In this document: one piece after another, positions 1 through 8,915 of the stretch
Layout of the letters: each line of letters starts with the position of its first letter
How positions within the stretch are numbered: the stretch's first letter is position 1
Assembly (NCBI GenBank): GCA_943371965.1
Contig: CALRWV020000001.1
Location: forward strand, 496,001-560,000
Length of the DNA: 64,000 nt
DNA from: CALRWV02 sp943371965
Lineage (GTDB): Bacteria > Bacteroidota > JABWAT01
Direction: 5' to 3'
Made by a program: the position numbers and the translations under genes
Notes under the pieces: generated by a model
Told to the model about the DNA's origin: nothing
The model's database searches: none
What the model saw: only the letters and a program-made list of their open reading frames with translations

Positions 1-1317
1 AAACTGCTTTACGATTTCCGCTGCGATCTCCCAATAAAGAGTATCTATCATGGCTTTTGATTCAAGTTCAAGCAAACCCAAAACAAACATAGATTGCGCC
101 TGTTCCTTGATTTCAATCAGATCGTGAAGTGATTCATTCGGCGTTTCAATGGTAAGATGTTTTTTTACATCCAGAATTTTTTTCACAAGTTTGTGCGAGT
201 TTTTATCAATCTTGAGGAAAGAGGATTTTCTGAGTTTTTCAATTTTCCCGAAAGCTTCAACCACAATCATGGAGTGGTGCGCAACAATGGCTCTACCGCT
301 TTCTGAAATGATATTTGGATGCGGAACGTTTTCTTCATCGCAGATTTCAGCAATGGTATAAACGATATCGTTCGCATATTCCTGAAGTTTGTAGTTGATG
401 GATGAAGGGAAATCGCTTCCTGATCCGTCATAATCAACTCCCAAACCACCACCAACATCAATATATTCAAGCTGGATTCCGTGTTTCACCAGTTTCGCAA
501 AAAAACGAGCGCCTTCTGTTACTGCTTTGGTAATGATACGGATATCAGGAATTTGAGAGCCGATGTGGAAATGAAGAAGTTTAAGTGAATGTTCAAGATT
601 GGCAGCTCTCAGCATGTGAACAGCTTCAAGAATATCCGCCGTAGAAAGACCGAATTTCGCATTCTCACCGCTGGAAGTTGCCCACTTTCCTGCAGATTTG
701 GTTTGAAGACGTACACGGATTCCAATCATCGGATCAATATTCATTTCCTGTGCAACTGCAATGATCATGCGGACTTCTTCAAGTTTTTCCGCAACCATGA
801 TCACTTTTTTACCCAGTTTGTTTCCGTTCAAGGCATGACGGATAAAAGTAGTGTCTTTGTATCCGTTGCAGATTATCAGACTGTCATAATCGTTGTGCAG
901 CGAAAGTGCAGCAATAAGTTCAGGTTTGCTCCCTGCTTCAATTCCATAGTTGAAAGGTTTTCCTGCATCCAGAATTTCTTCCACCACTTCACGCATCTGG
1001 TTGACTTTGATTGGAAATACGCCCATGTATTTTGCCTGATAATTCCGGTCAGTAATGGCGTTTTGGAAGGCTTTATTGAGTGATTCAACTCGGTGACGAA
1101 GCAAATCCTGAAAACGGATCTGAAGCGGAAAATTCAGTCCCATCGCTTTGGCTTCTTCAATGACATCAAGAATTTTGATGGTTTGTTTATCATCCTGAAT
1201 GGGAGAAGCTACCAGATTGCCGTCATCTCCGGCGTAAAAGTAACCAATTCCCCAACGGTCAATATTGTAAATTTTATTTGAATCAGAGATATCCCAACCA
1301 ACTTTTTCTTCAGTCAT
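1..1317 (-). CDS. speA: Biosynthetic arginine decarboxylase, 3' part missing
   Basis: PLP-dependent decarboxylation of arginine to agmatine, first step of the agmatine route to polyamines; cytoplasmic. I translated 439 codons from an ATG at 1317; the frame is still open at base 1, so the C-terminus lies outside the window. The N-terminus shows the family's YNIDRWG-type segment. The motif FPIKVNQ carries the PLP lysine (K104), and later come HFHIGSQ and DVGGGLGVDYDGS, all diagnostic of the SpeA fold-III decarboxylases. The start is fixed because an upstream ATG (around 1336) is out of frame and soon stops. A TAATTTTG box lies about 50 bp upstream, so the gene probably has its own promoter. Identification is firm. 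Confidence 0.95.
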   Translation of the reverse strand, partial: MTEEKVGWDISDSNKIYNIDRWGIGYFYAGDDGNLVASPIQDDKQTIKILDVIEEAKAMGLNFPLQIRFQDLLRHRVESLNKAFQNAITDRNYQAKYMGVFPIKVNQMREVVEEILDAGKPFNYGIEAGSKPELIAALSLHNDYDSLIICNGYKDTTFIRHALNGNKLGKKVIMVAEKLEEVRMIIAVAQEMNIDPMIGIRVRLQTKSAGKWATSSGENAKFGLSTADILEAVHMLRAANLEHSLKLLHFHIGSQIPDIRIITKAVTEGARFFAKLVKHGIQLEYIDVGGGLGVDYDGSGSDFPSSINYKLQEYANDIVYTIAEICDEENVPHPNIISESGRAIVAHHSMIVVEAFGKIEKLRKSSFLKIDKNSHKLVKKILDVKKHLTIETPNESLHDLIEIKEQAQSMFVLGLLELESKAMIDTLYWEIAAEIVKQF

Positions 1318-1362
1318 CAGAACGGAAACCTTTCATGGAAAAGATCAAAAAATAAATTGCGA

Positions 1363-1370
1363 CAAAATTA
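1363..1370 (-). promoter_or_regulatory. speA: Probable -7 box for speA
   Basis: Read on the minus strand this is TAATTTTG, an exact match to the Bacteroidota -7 consensus TAnnTTTG, 45 bp before the speA ATG. No clean TTTG -33 element is at the ideal spacing. Confidence 0.4.
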
Positions 1371-1490
1371 CAATTTTTTGAAGGTGATTTCGCAATAAGG
1401 AACGATAATTTTTGATGAAAAAAGAAAATGAGGTATTTGGAAGAAAAGGGTCTGGATAATGGAATATGGTGAAAAGAAATTTAATAAATT

Positions 1491-1519
1491 CCTGACAGGT
1501 TGATTTTCCTGTCAGGATT
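1491..1519 (-). terminator. Hairpin terminator after the barrel gene
   Basis: Perfect 9-bp inverted repeat CCTGACAGG / CCTGTCAGG with an 8-nt loop, starting 8 bp after the stop codon of the minus-strand gene at 1528-3030. It belongs to a hairpin style (CCTGACAG...) that recurs after other genes here. Confidence 0.6.
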
Positions 1520-1527
1520 TAAATAAA

Positions 1528-3030
1528 TCAATTAATGATAAGGGATTTGTTGAAGAAATAAGTAAGACCGATAAAATAAGTATGGTCACGGTAAAAATAA
1601 TCAGTTTTTACTGCATACTCTCCTGTTGTCTGTCTGTAAATGAAATTGTAGTCAAACTGGAGTCCCAGCTGGTCTTCTATGAAAAAAATGAATTTATTTT
1701 TGAATTGATTTGATAATATATTAATGTGACCGTACGTAAAATTGGTGTTTATAAAATCAATATTATTTGAAAATGTGACAACAAATTGATCAGTAATTTC
1801 ATGGTCAAATTTCAAAAATCCGGAAAGTTGATGATAATTCACGCTATTTTTTATTTCTGAAACATTAACATGAGATGCATAATTGATTCCATAACCAATC
1901 TGTGAATACAACGAAAGCTGATTGCTGACCTGAGCATTTAATTCAATTCCTGGAAAAATAGATTCAGTTGACTGTTTGGATATAGCAGTGTAATAACGTG
2001 GTGGGTTATCTGAATATTTAAGATAATCAGCACTTATATAGTCACGCATCTCGGATTTTTGATAATTAAAATCCAATCCTGCATTGATTATGCTTCCTTC
2101 AATTCTTCTGAACTTCAATTCATTAACAGATTCAAAAATATAATATTGCGAATGAAGTGTTGATTGTGAAAGATTGATTTCAAACCCATCCAGGATTTTC
2201 CGCATATCATCCCAGAAATACTTTCCGGGTCTGTCATAGGCAGCATTGTAAAATGAAAATAATGAAAACTGTTGGGCAATTGAATTTATCTGATCATCAG
2301 TAAGTTGACCGTTCAATAAATTCACCTGTTTTAACCTTTCTTCAAATCTTAGAGCAGTGATTACCGAGGTGACATCACGTATTTTACCAGTTCCTACTCC
2401 AATTCCAACAACATAGTTTTGCGTTTTGGAGTCCGAATAAGTGTTTTGAAAATCATCATACAGATAACTGGGAAAGGAAGGAAACGGTGGAGTTGATGCA
2501 GTGTTGTTGCGGTAAAAATCAAATGCCAAATCTGCACGGACATTCAAATAGGCAAAGTTATCTGATACTTCAGTACCATAATTTTTCAATGCATAAGATA
2601 CAAATGGATTAATAAATGATTGTCTGGAAATCGTTCGTGTTGGATATGAAGAATATTTATAATCATCATAATAAGATCCTTGGTTGCTGTTCTCAAAATA
2701 TCTGATATCAGCATCAGTACCAATTTGCAATTGACTCTGCGATACTTCATTTTCTTTGATCTGGTTAAACATAGGGGAAACGGAGAGAGTCAGTGAAAAT
2801 TTTTCAAACTGTCCGTTAATCCGGACTGGTGAAATCATATCGGCTCTTAAAATCCTGTAGTCGGTAAACTGAGGTTCATTGCTGCTGTTCGAATTTCCTG
2901 AACTGTTCAGGTTCAATGAAAAGACAGAATACTCAACATCCGGTATTTTATATTTCCCGAAAATTTCAATTCCGGTTTGTGCAAAAAGGGAACTGGAAAC
3001 AAATAAAAACAATAAAAAAACATATTTCAT
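1528..3030 (-). CDS. Putative outer-membrane beta-barrel protein, unknown function
   Basis: Encodes 500 residues with a clear Sec signal peptide (hydrophobic residues 3-16, cleavage after FAQ). The rest has no hydrophobic helices but is rich in alternating Y/F/N strands, for example the closing segment TYFIGLTYFFNKSLIIN, which ends in short aromatic beta-strands like an outer-membrane barrel. I do not recognise a named family. It lacks a T9SS tail, unlike its three minus-strand neighbours, so it is probably inserted in the outer membrane rather than secreted. The ATG at 3030 has a GGAG ribosome site 5 bases upstream, a TATATTTG box about 65 bp upstream and a hairpin terminator downstream, so it is likely monocistronic. 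The barrel assignment is inference from composition. Confidence 0.75.
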   Translation of the reverse strand: MKYVFLLFLFVSSSLFAQTGIEIFGKYKIPDVEYSVFSLNLNSSGNSNSSNEPQFTDYRILRADMISPVRINGQFEKFSLTLSVSPMFNQIKENEVSQSQLQIGTDADIRYFENSNQGSYYDDYKYSSYPTRTISRQSFINPFVSYALKNYGTEVSDNFAYLNVRADLAFDFYRNNTASTPPFPSFPSYLYDDFQNTYSDSKTQNYVVGIGVGTGKIRDVTSVITALRFEERLKQVNLLNGQLTDDQINSIAQQFSLFSFYNAAYDRPGKYFWDDMRKILDGFEINLSQSTLHSQYYIFESVNELKFRRIEGSIINAGLDFNYQKSEMRDYISADYLKYSDNPPRYYTAISKQSTESIFPGIELNAQVSNQLSLYSQIGYGINYASHVNVSEIKNSVNYHQLSGFLKFDHEITDQFVVTFSNNIDFINTNFTYGHINILSNQFKNKFIFFIEDQLGLQFDYNFIYRQTTGEYAVKTDYFYRDHTYFIGLTYFFNKSLIIN

Positions 3031-3093
3031 AACTACTCCGAATCATTTTTTTTTTCAAGTCACTTGAGGAGGGAATCAATTTGTCTGACAGGA

Positions 3094-3101
3094 CAAATAT
3101 A
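3094..3101 (-). promoter_or_regulatory. Probable -7 box of the barrel gene
   Basis: Minus-strand TATATTTG matches TAnnTTTG exactly, 64 bp before the ATG at 3030. The -33 region is T-rich without a clear TTTG. Confidence 0.4.
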
Positions 3102-3155
3102 ACAAAAATATTTCTGTAAAAAAATTGGTGAAGATTCTGGAATCAAATTGTTAAA

Positions 3156-3188
3156 AAACCTCAAAGGTTTTGGAAACCTTTGAGGTTT
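3156..3188 (-). terminator. Long palindromic terminator after the EEP nuclease gene
   Basis: A perfect 15-bp inverted repeat, AAACCTCAAAGGTTT with a TGG loop, begins 9 bp after the stop codon at 3198. Same design as hairpins at 5117, 8841 and 37271: AAACC...GGTTT around a 3-4 nt loop. Confidence 0.7.
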
Positions 3189-3197
3189 AAAGATAAT

Positions 3198-4967
3198 CTA
3201 TTTCGAAAGGATAAATTTGCCGGTTTTTATATTTCCATTAAACTGAACCGAGTAATAATAAATTCCAGATGACAATTTTGAACCATCAAAAGGAATTTCA
3301 TGATAACCACGGTTGAGATTTGACCAGAAAATTGAACCCACTTTCTGACCCAGTAAATTGAAAACAGTAATATCAACGTTTCCATTTTCGGGAATTGAAA
3401 AACTTAATTTTGTTGTTGGGTTGAACGGATTCGGGTAGTTCCCATATATCAAGAATGTTTCAGGTAAATCATTTCTATTGTTTACAGATACAGAAGCTCC
3501 ACCTGAAAATTTAAAACGCGCACTCACCGGATAATGATCTGATGTTGTGGAAAGATAACCCGGAATGAAGGAAATATTTTCCAGACGGATTGTGCTGTCC
3601 AAATAGGAAACAGCCAACTCATTCGAAACAATCATGTGATCCAAAGTTGAACCACCTGAATGTGTACCAATTCCATTGTCACTGAAAAATTTTGATATAG
3701 GTTTGTAATTGGCAACATCTGATACAAAAGCAGCATAAGGTGAAACATTACCTCCAACAACCGAGACATCAAGATCGTCATTGTAATCGCCTAACAACAT
3801 CAACTTATCTGTTTCGCGGTTTGTGTCGAAATAAGGTTTCAGTTGAGCCATATCCGTAACCCTTCTTGCATAATCATTGGGTGGATTTGTTGTTGTGGCT
3901 TTTGCATGAATGTTAATGGCGTGAATCCTGTTTGATTTTCCATTTTGAATGTAATCAAAAACAAATTCATACGGATATCTGCCTGATGCCCAATCTCCGG
4001 TTGTGAAAAGAAAATCATGGCTGACCGGTGTTACCGTCTGTTTTTTATAAAGAAAAGCTGTTTTCTGTGTTTGGCCGAACGGGGCATAGTATCCCCCATA
4101 TTCGGGAAGCGAATCCAAAATCGTTTGAAAGGAAGCAGTGTTTGACATTTCCTGAATTCCATAAACATCAGCACTTATTTTCCTGAACACTTTGATAACG
4201 TTTTGAACCTGAAGATCATCATCGGATGGTCCGTAACTGCCAGCTCCATAACCTAACCACTCACAATTCCAAGTTACAATATCAAATGTGCTGTCAATTG
4301 GAATGTTTTCGTACGGGACTGTTTTTGGTTTGATTTTCATATCAGCCGCTGAACGGGGAAGCAACTGGTAGTCACCCTGATATTGACTGACTACACAAAT
4401 TATATCGGTTGGTATTAGAGGAATTGCTGCACCCACCAATCCTGTGACGTCTTTATCAATTCTCAAACCCGAAACAAGAGTTCCGGTTGCATCCGAAAAA
4501 GTATAATTGGTATTCCCCTTAAAATTTCCCGCCGATCCAATTGTTACGTTTTTTATTTCAACAAGTTGACCTTCAAAACTTTCACCAATTTGGGAAACGG
4601 CAATGACTTTTGGATCAATCTTTTTTGATGGATTTTTGAAAACCTGAAACGTGATTCCTGCGCCACTGATTTCAAGCAAACCGCTTCCGGATACTCCACT
4701 TTTGGGCGAATAATCTGTCATAGTACCTGACACAACAACAGAATCACCAATTTCTACTGCTGAATGGAAATTGAGATCATAAATTGCAATTCCTGCTGTT
4801 TCATCCTGAATGTATGATGGTCCTCCCAATTCATTGGCAACAGTCACAATTCCGCTGACGGTTACATAAGAACCGGGACCAAGTGATCTGGCTGATGAAA
4901 TTGAGATTTGTGAAAATAAACAAAACGGGAAAAATGAAACTATTAAAAAAACAATGAATCGTGACAA
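3198..4967 (-). CDS. Secreted endonuclease/exonuclease/phosphatase-family nuclease with T9SS tail
   Basis: Predicted extracellular metal-dependent nuclease. After a signal peptide (ending LFSQ) comes an OB-fold-like domain with the segments VSGIVTVAN and SYIQDETAGIAIYD. The EEP catalytic domain follows, with VTWNCEWLG (N), YGIQEMS (catalytic Glu), LLGDYNDDLD, STLDHMIVS and TSDHYPVSARF (SDH). It ends in a T9SS sorting domain with GNYPNPFNP. Length is 589 residues from a TTG at 4967. I prefer this over the in-frame ATG at 5039 because AAGAGG sits 6 bases before the TTG, the signal peptide then begins at residue 2, and a TAACTTTG promoter box (4995-5002) lies inside the longer version. The OB domain is shared with the neighbouring HKD protein. 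DNA versus phosphoester substrate cannot be told from sequence. Confidence 0.88.
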   Translation of the reverse strand: MSRFIVFLIVSFFPFCLFSQISISSARSLGPGSYVTVSGIVTVANELGGPSYIQDETAGIAIYDLNFHSAVEIGDSVVVSGTMTDYSPKSGVSGSGLLEISGAGITFQVFKNPSKKIDPKVIAVSQIGESFEGQLVEIKNVTIGSAGNFKGNTNYTFSDATGTLVSGLRIDKDVTGLVGAAIPLIPTDIICVVSQYQGDYQLLPRSAADMKIKPKTVPYENIPIDSTFDIVTWNCEWLGYGAGSYGPSDDDLQVQNVIKVFRKISADVYGIQEMSNTASFQTILDSLPEYGGYYAPFGQTQKTAFLYKKQTVTPVSHDFLFTTGDWASGRYPYEFVFDYIQNGKSNRIHAINIHAKATTTNPPNDYARRVTDMAQLKPYFDTNRETDKLMLLGDYNDDLDVSVVGGNVSPYAAFVSDVANYKPISKFFSDNGIGTHSGGSTLDHMIVSNELAVSYLDSTIRLENISFIPGYLSTTSDHYPVSARFKFSGGASVSVNNRNDLPETFLIYGNYPNPFNPTTKLSFSIPENGNVDITVFNLLGQKVGSIFWSNLNRGYHEIPFDGSKLSSGIYYYSVQFNGNIKTGKFILSK

Positions 4968-4994
4968 AAAAACCTCTTGATGATAATCGTGTTG

Positions 4995-5002
4995 CAAAGT
5001 TA
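4995..5002 (-). promoter_or_regulatory. Probable -7 box deciding the EEP nuclease start
   Basis: Minus-strand TAACTTTG matches TAnnTTTG. It lies 28 bp before the TTG start at 4967 and downstream of the ATG at 5039, so a transcript from here can only use the TTG. Confidence 0.45.
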
Positions 5003-5076
5003 AGTGTTTTTGAAGGATATCGAATTGAATGCAGATCACATTAGGGAGAAGTAATTTTTTAGGTTAATGGCAAGTG

Positions 5077-5104
5077 GTGAGTAGTGAGTAGCGAGTTGGT
5101 AATA
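5077..5104. repeat. Degenerate 7-bp tandem repeat, GTGAGTA type
   Basis: Four consecutive heptamers: GTGAGTA, GTGAGTA, GCGAGTT, GGTAATA. It lies between the EEP nuclease promoter region and the terminator of the next gene. A shorter echo (GTAGTGAGTTGGG) occurs at about 15430. Confidence 0.6.
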
Positions 5105-5116
5105 GGGATAATAAAA

Positions 5117-5146
5117 ACCCGACAGGTTTTTGAAACCTGTCGGGTT
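5117..5146 (-). terminator. Palindromic terminator after the HKD protein gene
   Basis: AACCCGACAGGTTT / AAACCTGTCGGGTT, a 14-bp stem with a TG loop, 18 bp after the stop at 5165. Confidence 0.65.
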
Positions 5147-5164
5147 GGGTGAAAATTTTAAAAT

Positions 5165-8100
5165 TTATTTTGAAAGAATGAATTTTCCCGTTTTGGAAAC
5201 ACCGTTGAATCTAACGGAATAAAAATATATTCCTGAAGAAATCTTTGAACCGTTGAAAAGAATTTCATGATTTCCCTTATCCATTTGGGTATTCAAAAGA
5301 GTTTCGACTTTCTGACCCAACAGATTGAAAATATCAATAGAAACTGTTCCATTTGCCGGAATTGAAAATTTCAGTTTTGTTGATGGGTTGAACGGGTTTG
5401 GGTAGTTTCCAAATACTTCAAACGTTTCTGCTTTTCCTGTCTGATTTACAAGAGTTGGAATAACTGAAGCACCGCCAACTTCTGCATATCTTGCCGAAAA
5501 TTCCTGAACAAATAAATTCGCAATCCGGTATGAATGGAAGATCAATGTATTTTCGTTGTTTTTGGTTTCTGCAGAAGTTGACCAGTTATGGCTTCCGGTT
5601 AAAACAGTCGGATCACTGTCTTCCTGATTATGATCTACAATCAGATATTTGTGGTGGAACAATCCTCCGATGTTGTGGATGTAAGCTTCACTGAAAGTAC
5701 CAAGAAATGAAAACTGTGCCCCTGAATCAGTGTTGTTGTCAACAATGTTGATGTATTTTTTCCCTTCAGCAACTTTGGTTTGTTCAGCTTTGGAAAGTTC
5801 ATCTCTTGTGTATGACAACATGGAAACATATCCCTGATAATTTGTTGTCAGGATTGTCTTTTTGATTTGGCTTGAAACCTGATCACTTGGAGAAAAATAA
5901 CTTTCAACCCAAGTGCTGTCAATCAGCAAACGGTGTGGAGTGTTATTGAGTTTATTGGCACCGAATCTTGAAGTTGAGATATTTGAAGTTGCGGTCGCAG
6001 ATCCCCACATTTCATTGAATTCCAGAGTGTAAATTTTTGCAAGGCTTTTATCCTGAACTTCAACCACGTTCTGGTAATCATTCTGTTCACCGGTGTCAGT
6101 TGTGTTGTAGGAACCCATCCAAACCCAAGCATCGTTGGGATTGCTGGTATCAACATCGAAGACCAAAAACTTGTTATGCATCAAACCGTCACCGCTGTTC
6201 AAACCGTACTGATCTGTAATGTAGGGAACACCATTGTTTCGCAGGTTGTTTGGTGGCGCAGTCGATGAATTGTCCTGTTCCATAATCACTCTGACAATTA
6301 CGCCTCTGCTTTGGGCTGCAATAAGTGCATTTGCAACTTTAGCTCCCACTCCGCCGCTTAATGAGTATAATGCAACACTGATTGATTTTTTTGCGTTGTT
6401 GATCCGTTTCACCAGTGTATCACTGAAAACAATATTTCCCTTGGCATTTTCTCCAATGGATTTGGTGATGTCAACCGATTGGTTGAAAAGAACATTTATC
6501 TTTCCTGTTGATTCTGATTTTGAAACTATCAGCATCGTTTGTGCAAATGAGGTATCAGTTCCAATAAATGCGAATGGTTTAACAAAATAAACAGTTGATG
6601 GGCTCAATCCGTTGAGAACAACTTCGTTTGCAATTGCAGCATTATTTCCAACAATTTTTCCAAGTTCGAATGAAGGAGTTACCCCATATTTTACACCGGG
6701 AGTTGCAGATGCTGAATTTTCCCATGAAAGTGTCACTGATGAAGTTGTCATGCTGGTTTCGTGAGGTAATGTATTGAAACCAACACCTGATGTGATAATA
6801 TCTGATTTTGAGCGTGGAAGCAATTGGTACCCACCGATAAAAGGAGAAGCGGCAACAAATTGACTTAAAACGCCAACTACATCGAATGCAGATCCCGGTG
6901 CAGGTGTTCCGGCAAAATCAACATTGTTGTCCACACGGAGATCCATGGTTCCGGATGCATCGGTCATGGGATAATTGGTACCGGATGTACCTGAAGTCCA
7001 AACTGTGTTTGCAACTGTTACACCTTTAATTCTAACAAGTTGGCTTTCATAATTCTCAACGCCGCCCACTCCATCCGCTTTGATTTGGGCAATAGTAAGG
7101 TCAAGAGGCTCAACCGAATTTCCCGTACTTATTGTTTCTATCAAAGTTGCATTGAGCAGTTCTGTCAAACCATTAAACTGGCTGATGCTTCCAACAAGAA
7201 CGATTTCATCACCAATTGAAATTGCAGTACTCACATTTCCGGAAAAAATGGAAAGACCGGCTGTTGCATCCTGAATAACTGATGGACCGCCGTACTGATT
7301 CGCCACAGTAACAATTCCGCGGACAGTAATGTATTTCCCGAGATTGACAACACTTCCGTCCGGATTGTTTCCTCTTGCTTCGTTTAATGTTTTCGGTGAG
7401 CCAATAAGAAGAGTAGTCGGCAAACTGTTAACAATTTTAAAAACACCGGATTGGGTTGAATGAACAGGCCATGAATATAAAACGGTTGTATCGGCAATCA
7501 GTGTAACATTTTTAAAAGTTACATTGAAACTGTCAACGGTACTGAAATCAGGTGTGAAAATTATTGAATCACCGCTGATTTCAAAAGATGTTGAAGTTAG
7601 CACATCGTCAGTTGTTTTTGACCAGGAAAACATGGTTGGTTTAATTTCAAATTTTACTTTGATCAATGGATCAGCAGATTTTTTGAAAACAAATTTCAAA
7701 TCGGCAGTCGTATTTTTAATCCACTGTTTATTTTCAACTTTTGCTGAACCGGTACCATCAGGGGTCGCCTGATCAACAATTATATTTTTATATCCGAGAC
7801 CATCACGGGAACCGGAGCCACCAAGTTCATAAAAAATCCATCTGATTTGAACAACGGCTTGGTTGTCAGCATTTGCACCCAATTTTAAATTGCTGAAACT
7901 TGAAAATGTACCTACAGCAGATGATCCTGAAATATAGTCAGAATTCGCAAGGGATGTCCAGGTACCTGCAGTTCCAACACGGTATTGAAGTGTTACCCCG
8001 TTGCTTCTGGTATTTTCCTTTGTTTTATAAACATCATAGGAAACTGCAATATTGGTTTTACCTGTTGTGCTGAAGGCAAGAACAACCTGTGGAGAAACGG

Positions 8101-8392
8101 AACCTGTTCCCAACGGACCAATTTTATTTCCCCAATTGTAAACACCGGCTGAAGTAGATGCTACAGCTGTACTCAAAGGAAAATCAGCTGTTGGGTTCGA
8201 GCCTTCTGCTGCTGTTTTATTTGCCTGGTTTGGTACAGACCAGCCCTGAATTCCGGCAGGATAAACTGTGGAGTTGGAAGCTAGATCATTCAGGGTATAA
8301 TTGATCGGAAGACTGACTGCTGCCGGATTGGTCTGTCCGAATACAGCAATTGTTGAAAAGAGAAAAGAAAACAGCGTAACTAATTTCTTCAT
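5165..8392 (-). CDS. Secreted PLD-family (double HKD) nuclease/phosphodiesterase with T9SS tail
   Basis: A 1075-residue cell-surface or secreted protein. Order: signal peptide (VFGQ), an N-terminal jelly-roll-like region (about 25-215), a beta-rich region, an OB-fold-like domain (about 340-530, segments VRGIVTVANQYGG and SVIQDATAGLSIF), and an Fn3-like segment. The phospholipase D domain follows with both catalytic motifs: H739-N-K741...D746 and H913-H-K915...D920, the second followed by TGSHNWS. A GNYPNPFNP sorting domain closes the protein. Two HKD motifs in one chain is the Nuc/PLD active-site layout. With an OB domain, and next to EEP and endonuclease I proteins, a nuclease is more likely than a phospholipase, but that is inference. 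ATG at 8392 has AAAGG upstream and a TAATTTTG box. Confidence 0.9.
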   Translation of the reverse strand: MKKLVTLFSFLFSTIAVFGQTNPAAVSLPINYTLNDLASNSTVYPAGIQGWSVPNQANKTAAEGSNPTADFPLSTAVASTSAGVYNWGNKIGPLGTGSVSPQVVLAFSTTGKTNIAVSYDVYKTKENTRSNGVTLQYRVGTAGTWTSLANSDYISGSSAVGTFSSFSNLKLGANADNQAVVQIRWIFYELGGSGSRDGLGYKNIIVDQATPDGTGSAKVENKQWIKNTTADLKFVFKKSADPLIKVKFEIKPTMFSWSKTTDDVLTSTSFEISGDSIIFTPDFSTVDSFNVTFKNVTLIADTTVLYSWPVHSTQSGVFKIVNSLPTTLLIGSPKTLNEARGNNPDGSVVNLGKYITVRGIVTVANQYGGPSVIQDATAGLSIFSGNVSTAISIGDEIVLVGSISQFNGLTELLNATLIETISTGNSVEPLDLTIAQIKADGVGGVENYESQLVRIKGVTVANTVWTSGTSGTNYPMTDASGTMDLRVDNNVDFAGTPAPGSAFDVVGVLSQFVAASPFIGGYQLLPRSKSDIITSGVGFNTLPHETSMTTSSVTLSWENSASATPGVKYGVTPSFELGKIVGNNAAIANEVVLNGLSPSTVYFVKPFAFIGTDTSFAQTMLIVSKSESTGKINVLFNQSVDITKSIGENAKGNIVFSDTLVKRINNAKKSISVALYSLSGGVGAKVANALIAAQSRGVIVRVIMEQDNSSTAPPNNLRNNGVPYITDQYGLNSGDGLMHNKFLVFDVDTSNPNDAWVWMGSYNTTDTGEQNDYQNVVEVQDKSLAKIYTLEFNEMWGSATATSNISTSRFGANKLNNTPHRLLIDSTWVESYFSPSDQVSSQIKKTILTTNYQGYVSMLSYTRDELSKAEQTKVAEGKKYINIVDNNTDSGAQFSFLGTFSEAYIHNIGGLFHHKYLIVDHNQEDSDPTVLTGSHNWSTSAETKNNENTLIFHSYRIANLFVQEFSARYAEVGGASVIPTLVNQTGKAETFEVFGNYPNPFNPSTKLKFSIPANGTVSIDIFNLLGQKVETLLNTQMDKGNHEILFNGSKISSGIYFYSVRFNGVSKTGKFILSK

Positions 8393-8419
8393 GATTTTAC
8401 CTTTGTTTTTTTAGATATG

Positions 8420-8427
8420 CAAAATTA
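8420..8427 (-). promoter_or_regulatory. Probable -7 box of the HKD protein gene
   Basis: Minus-strand TAATTTTG, 28 bp before the ATG at 8392. The leader is partly duplicated further upstream (see the relic at 8544-8654). Confidence 0.4.
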
Positions 8428-8543
8428 ACGATTTAATGTTAAGATGAAATTTCCGAAGTGGAATTTAATCTAAAGAAAATATAAGGAATAATTGAAAAGG
8501 ACTTAAACACTGCTTTAAAGCGTATTTCAAGAACGAACGGAAA

Positions 8544-8654
8544 TCACATCATTAATTTAAATATGAATTTTCTTAAATCTTCCTTAGAATTGATTTGGAG
8601 ATTGGGGAAAAAAGGGGAAACAAAAATCAGAAACACTATAACTAATTTCTTCAT
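8544..8654 (-). pseudogene. Relic of a duplicated secreted-protein gene start
   Basis: On the minus strand an ATG at 8654 opens with MKKLV, followed by a hydrophobic run (VIVFLIFVSPFF), and stops after 36 codons. About 100 bp around this ATG resembles the start and leader of the HKD gene at 8392: both read ACTAATTTCTTCAT on the plus strand, followed by matching AATGTTAA.ATGAAATT blocks. It is best read as a leftover promoter, leader and signal peptide from a paralogue whose body has been deleted. I see no other coding content in 8393-8840. Confidence 0.55.
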
Positions 8655-8840
8655 GGTTTTACCTTAGGTTTTTTTTAGAGAATACAAAGTTTGTCTTTTA
8701 ATGTTAAAATGAAATTAAGTAGGTAGAATTTAATGTTGGGCATCAAGATTGGAGTTGGAAAAAAGAATTCCGATAATTTCAGGTAACGGTTTTGAGTTTA
8801 TGGTCTTTTAAGGAAGTAACCCGTTTTTATTTAAGTAAAA

Positions 8841-8873
8841 AAACCTGTGAGGTTTCCGAAACCTCACAGGTTT
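8841..8873 (-). terminator. Palindromic terminator after the beta-helix gene
   Basis: AAACCTGTGAGGTTT-CCG-AAACCTCACAGGTTT, a perfect 15-bp stem, 43 bp beyond the stop at 8916. Confidence 0.65.
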
Positions 8874-8881
8874 GAATTTCA

Positions 8882-8909
8882 ACTCACGACTCACGAATGC
8901 CGTATCACG
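8882..8909 (-). repeat. Four-heptamer element, CGTGATA type
   Basis: In gene direction (minus strand) it reads CGTGATA CGGCATT CGTGAGT CGTGAGT, starting 6 bp after the stop at 8916. It matches 26 of 28 bases with 26320-26347, which lies equally close behind another T9SS cargo gene in the same orientation relative to the gene. Confidence 0.65.
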
Positions 8910-8915
8910 TTCTTC

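Noticed and set aside
589..1083. 164-codon plus-strand frame
   Set aside because: Lies antisense inside speA, whose protein matches its family throughout.
5165..8392. Calling the HKD protein a phospholipase
   Set aside because: HKD motifs also define nucleases; the OB-fold-like domain and nuclease neighbours favour nuclease, so the call is left open between the two.
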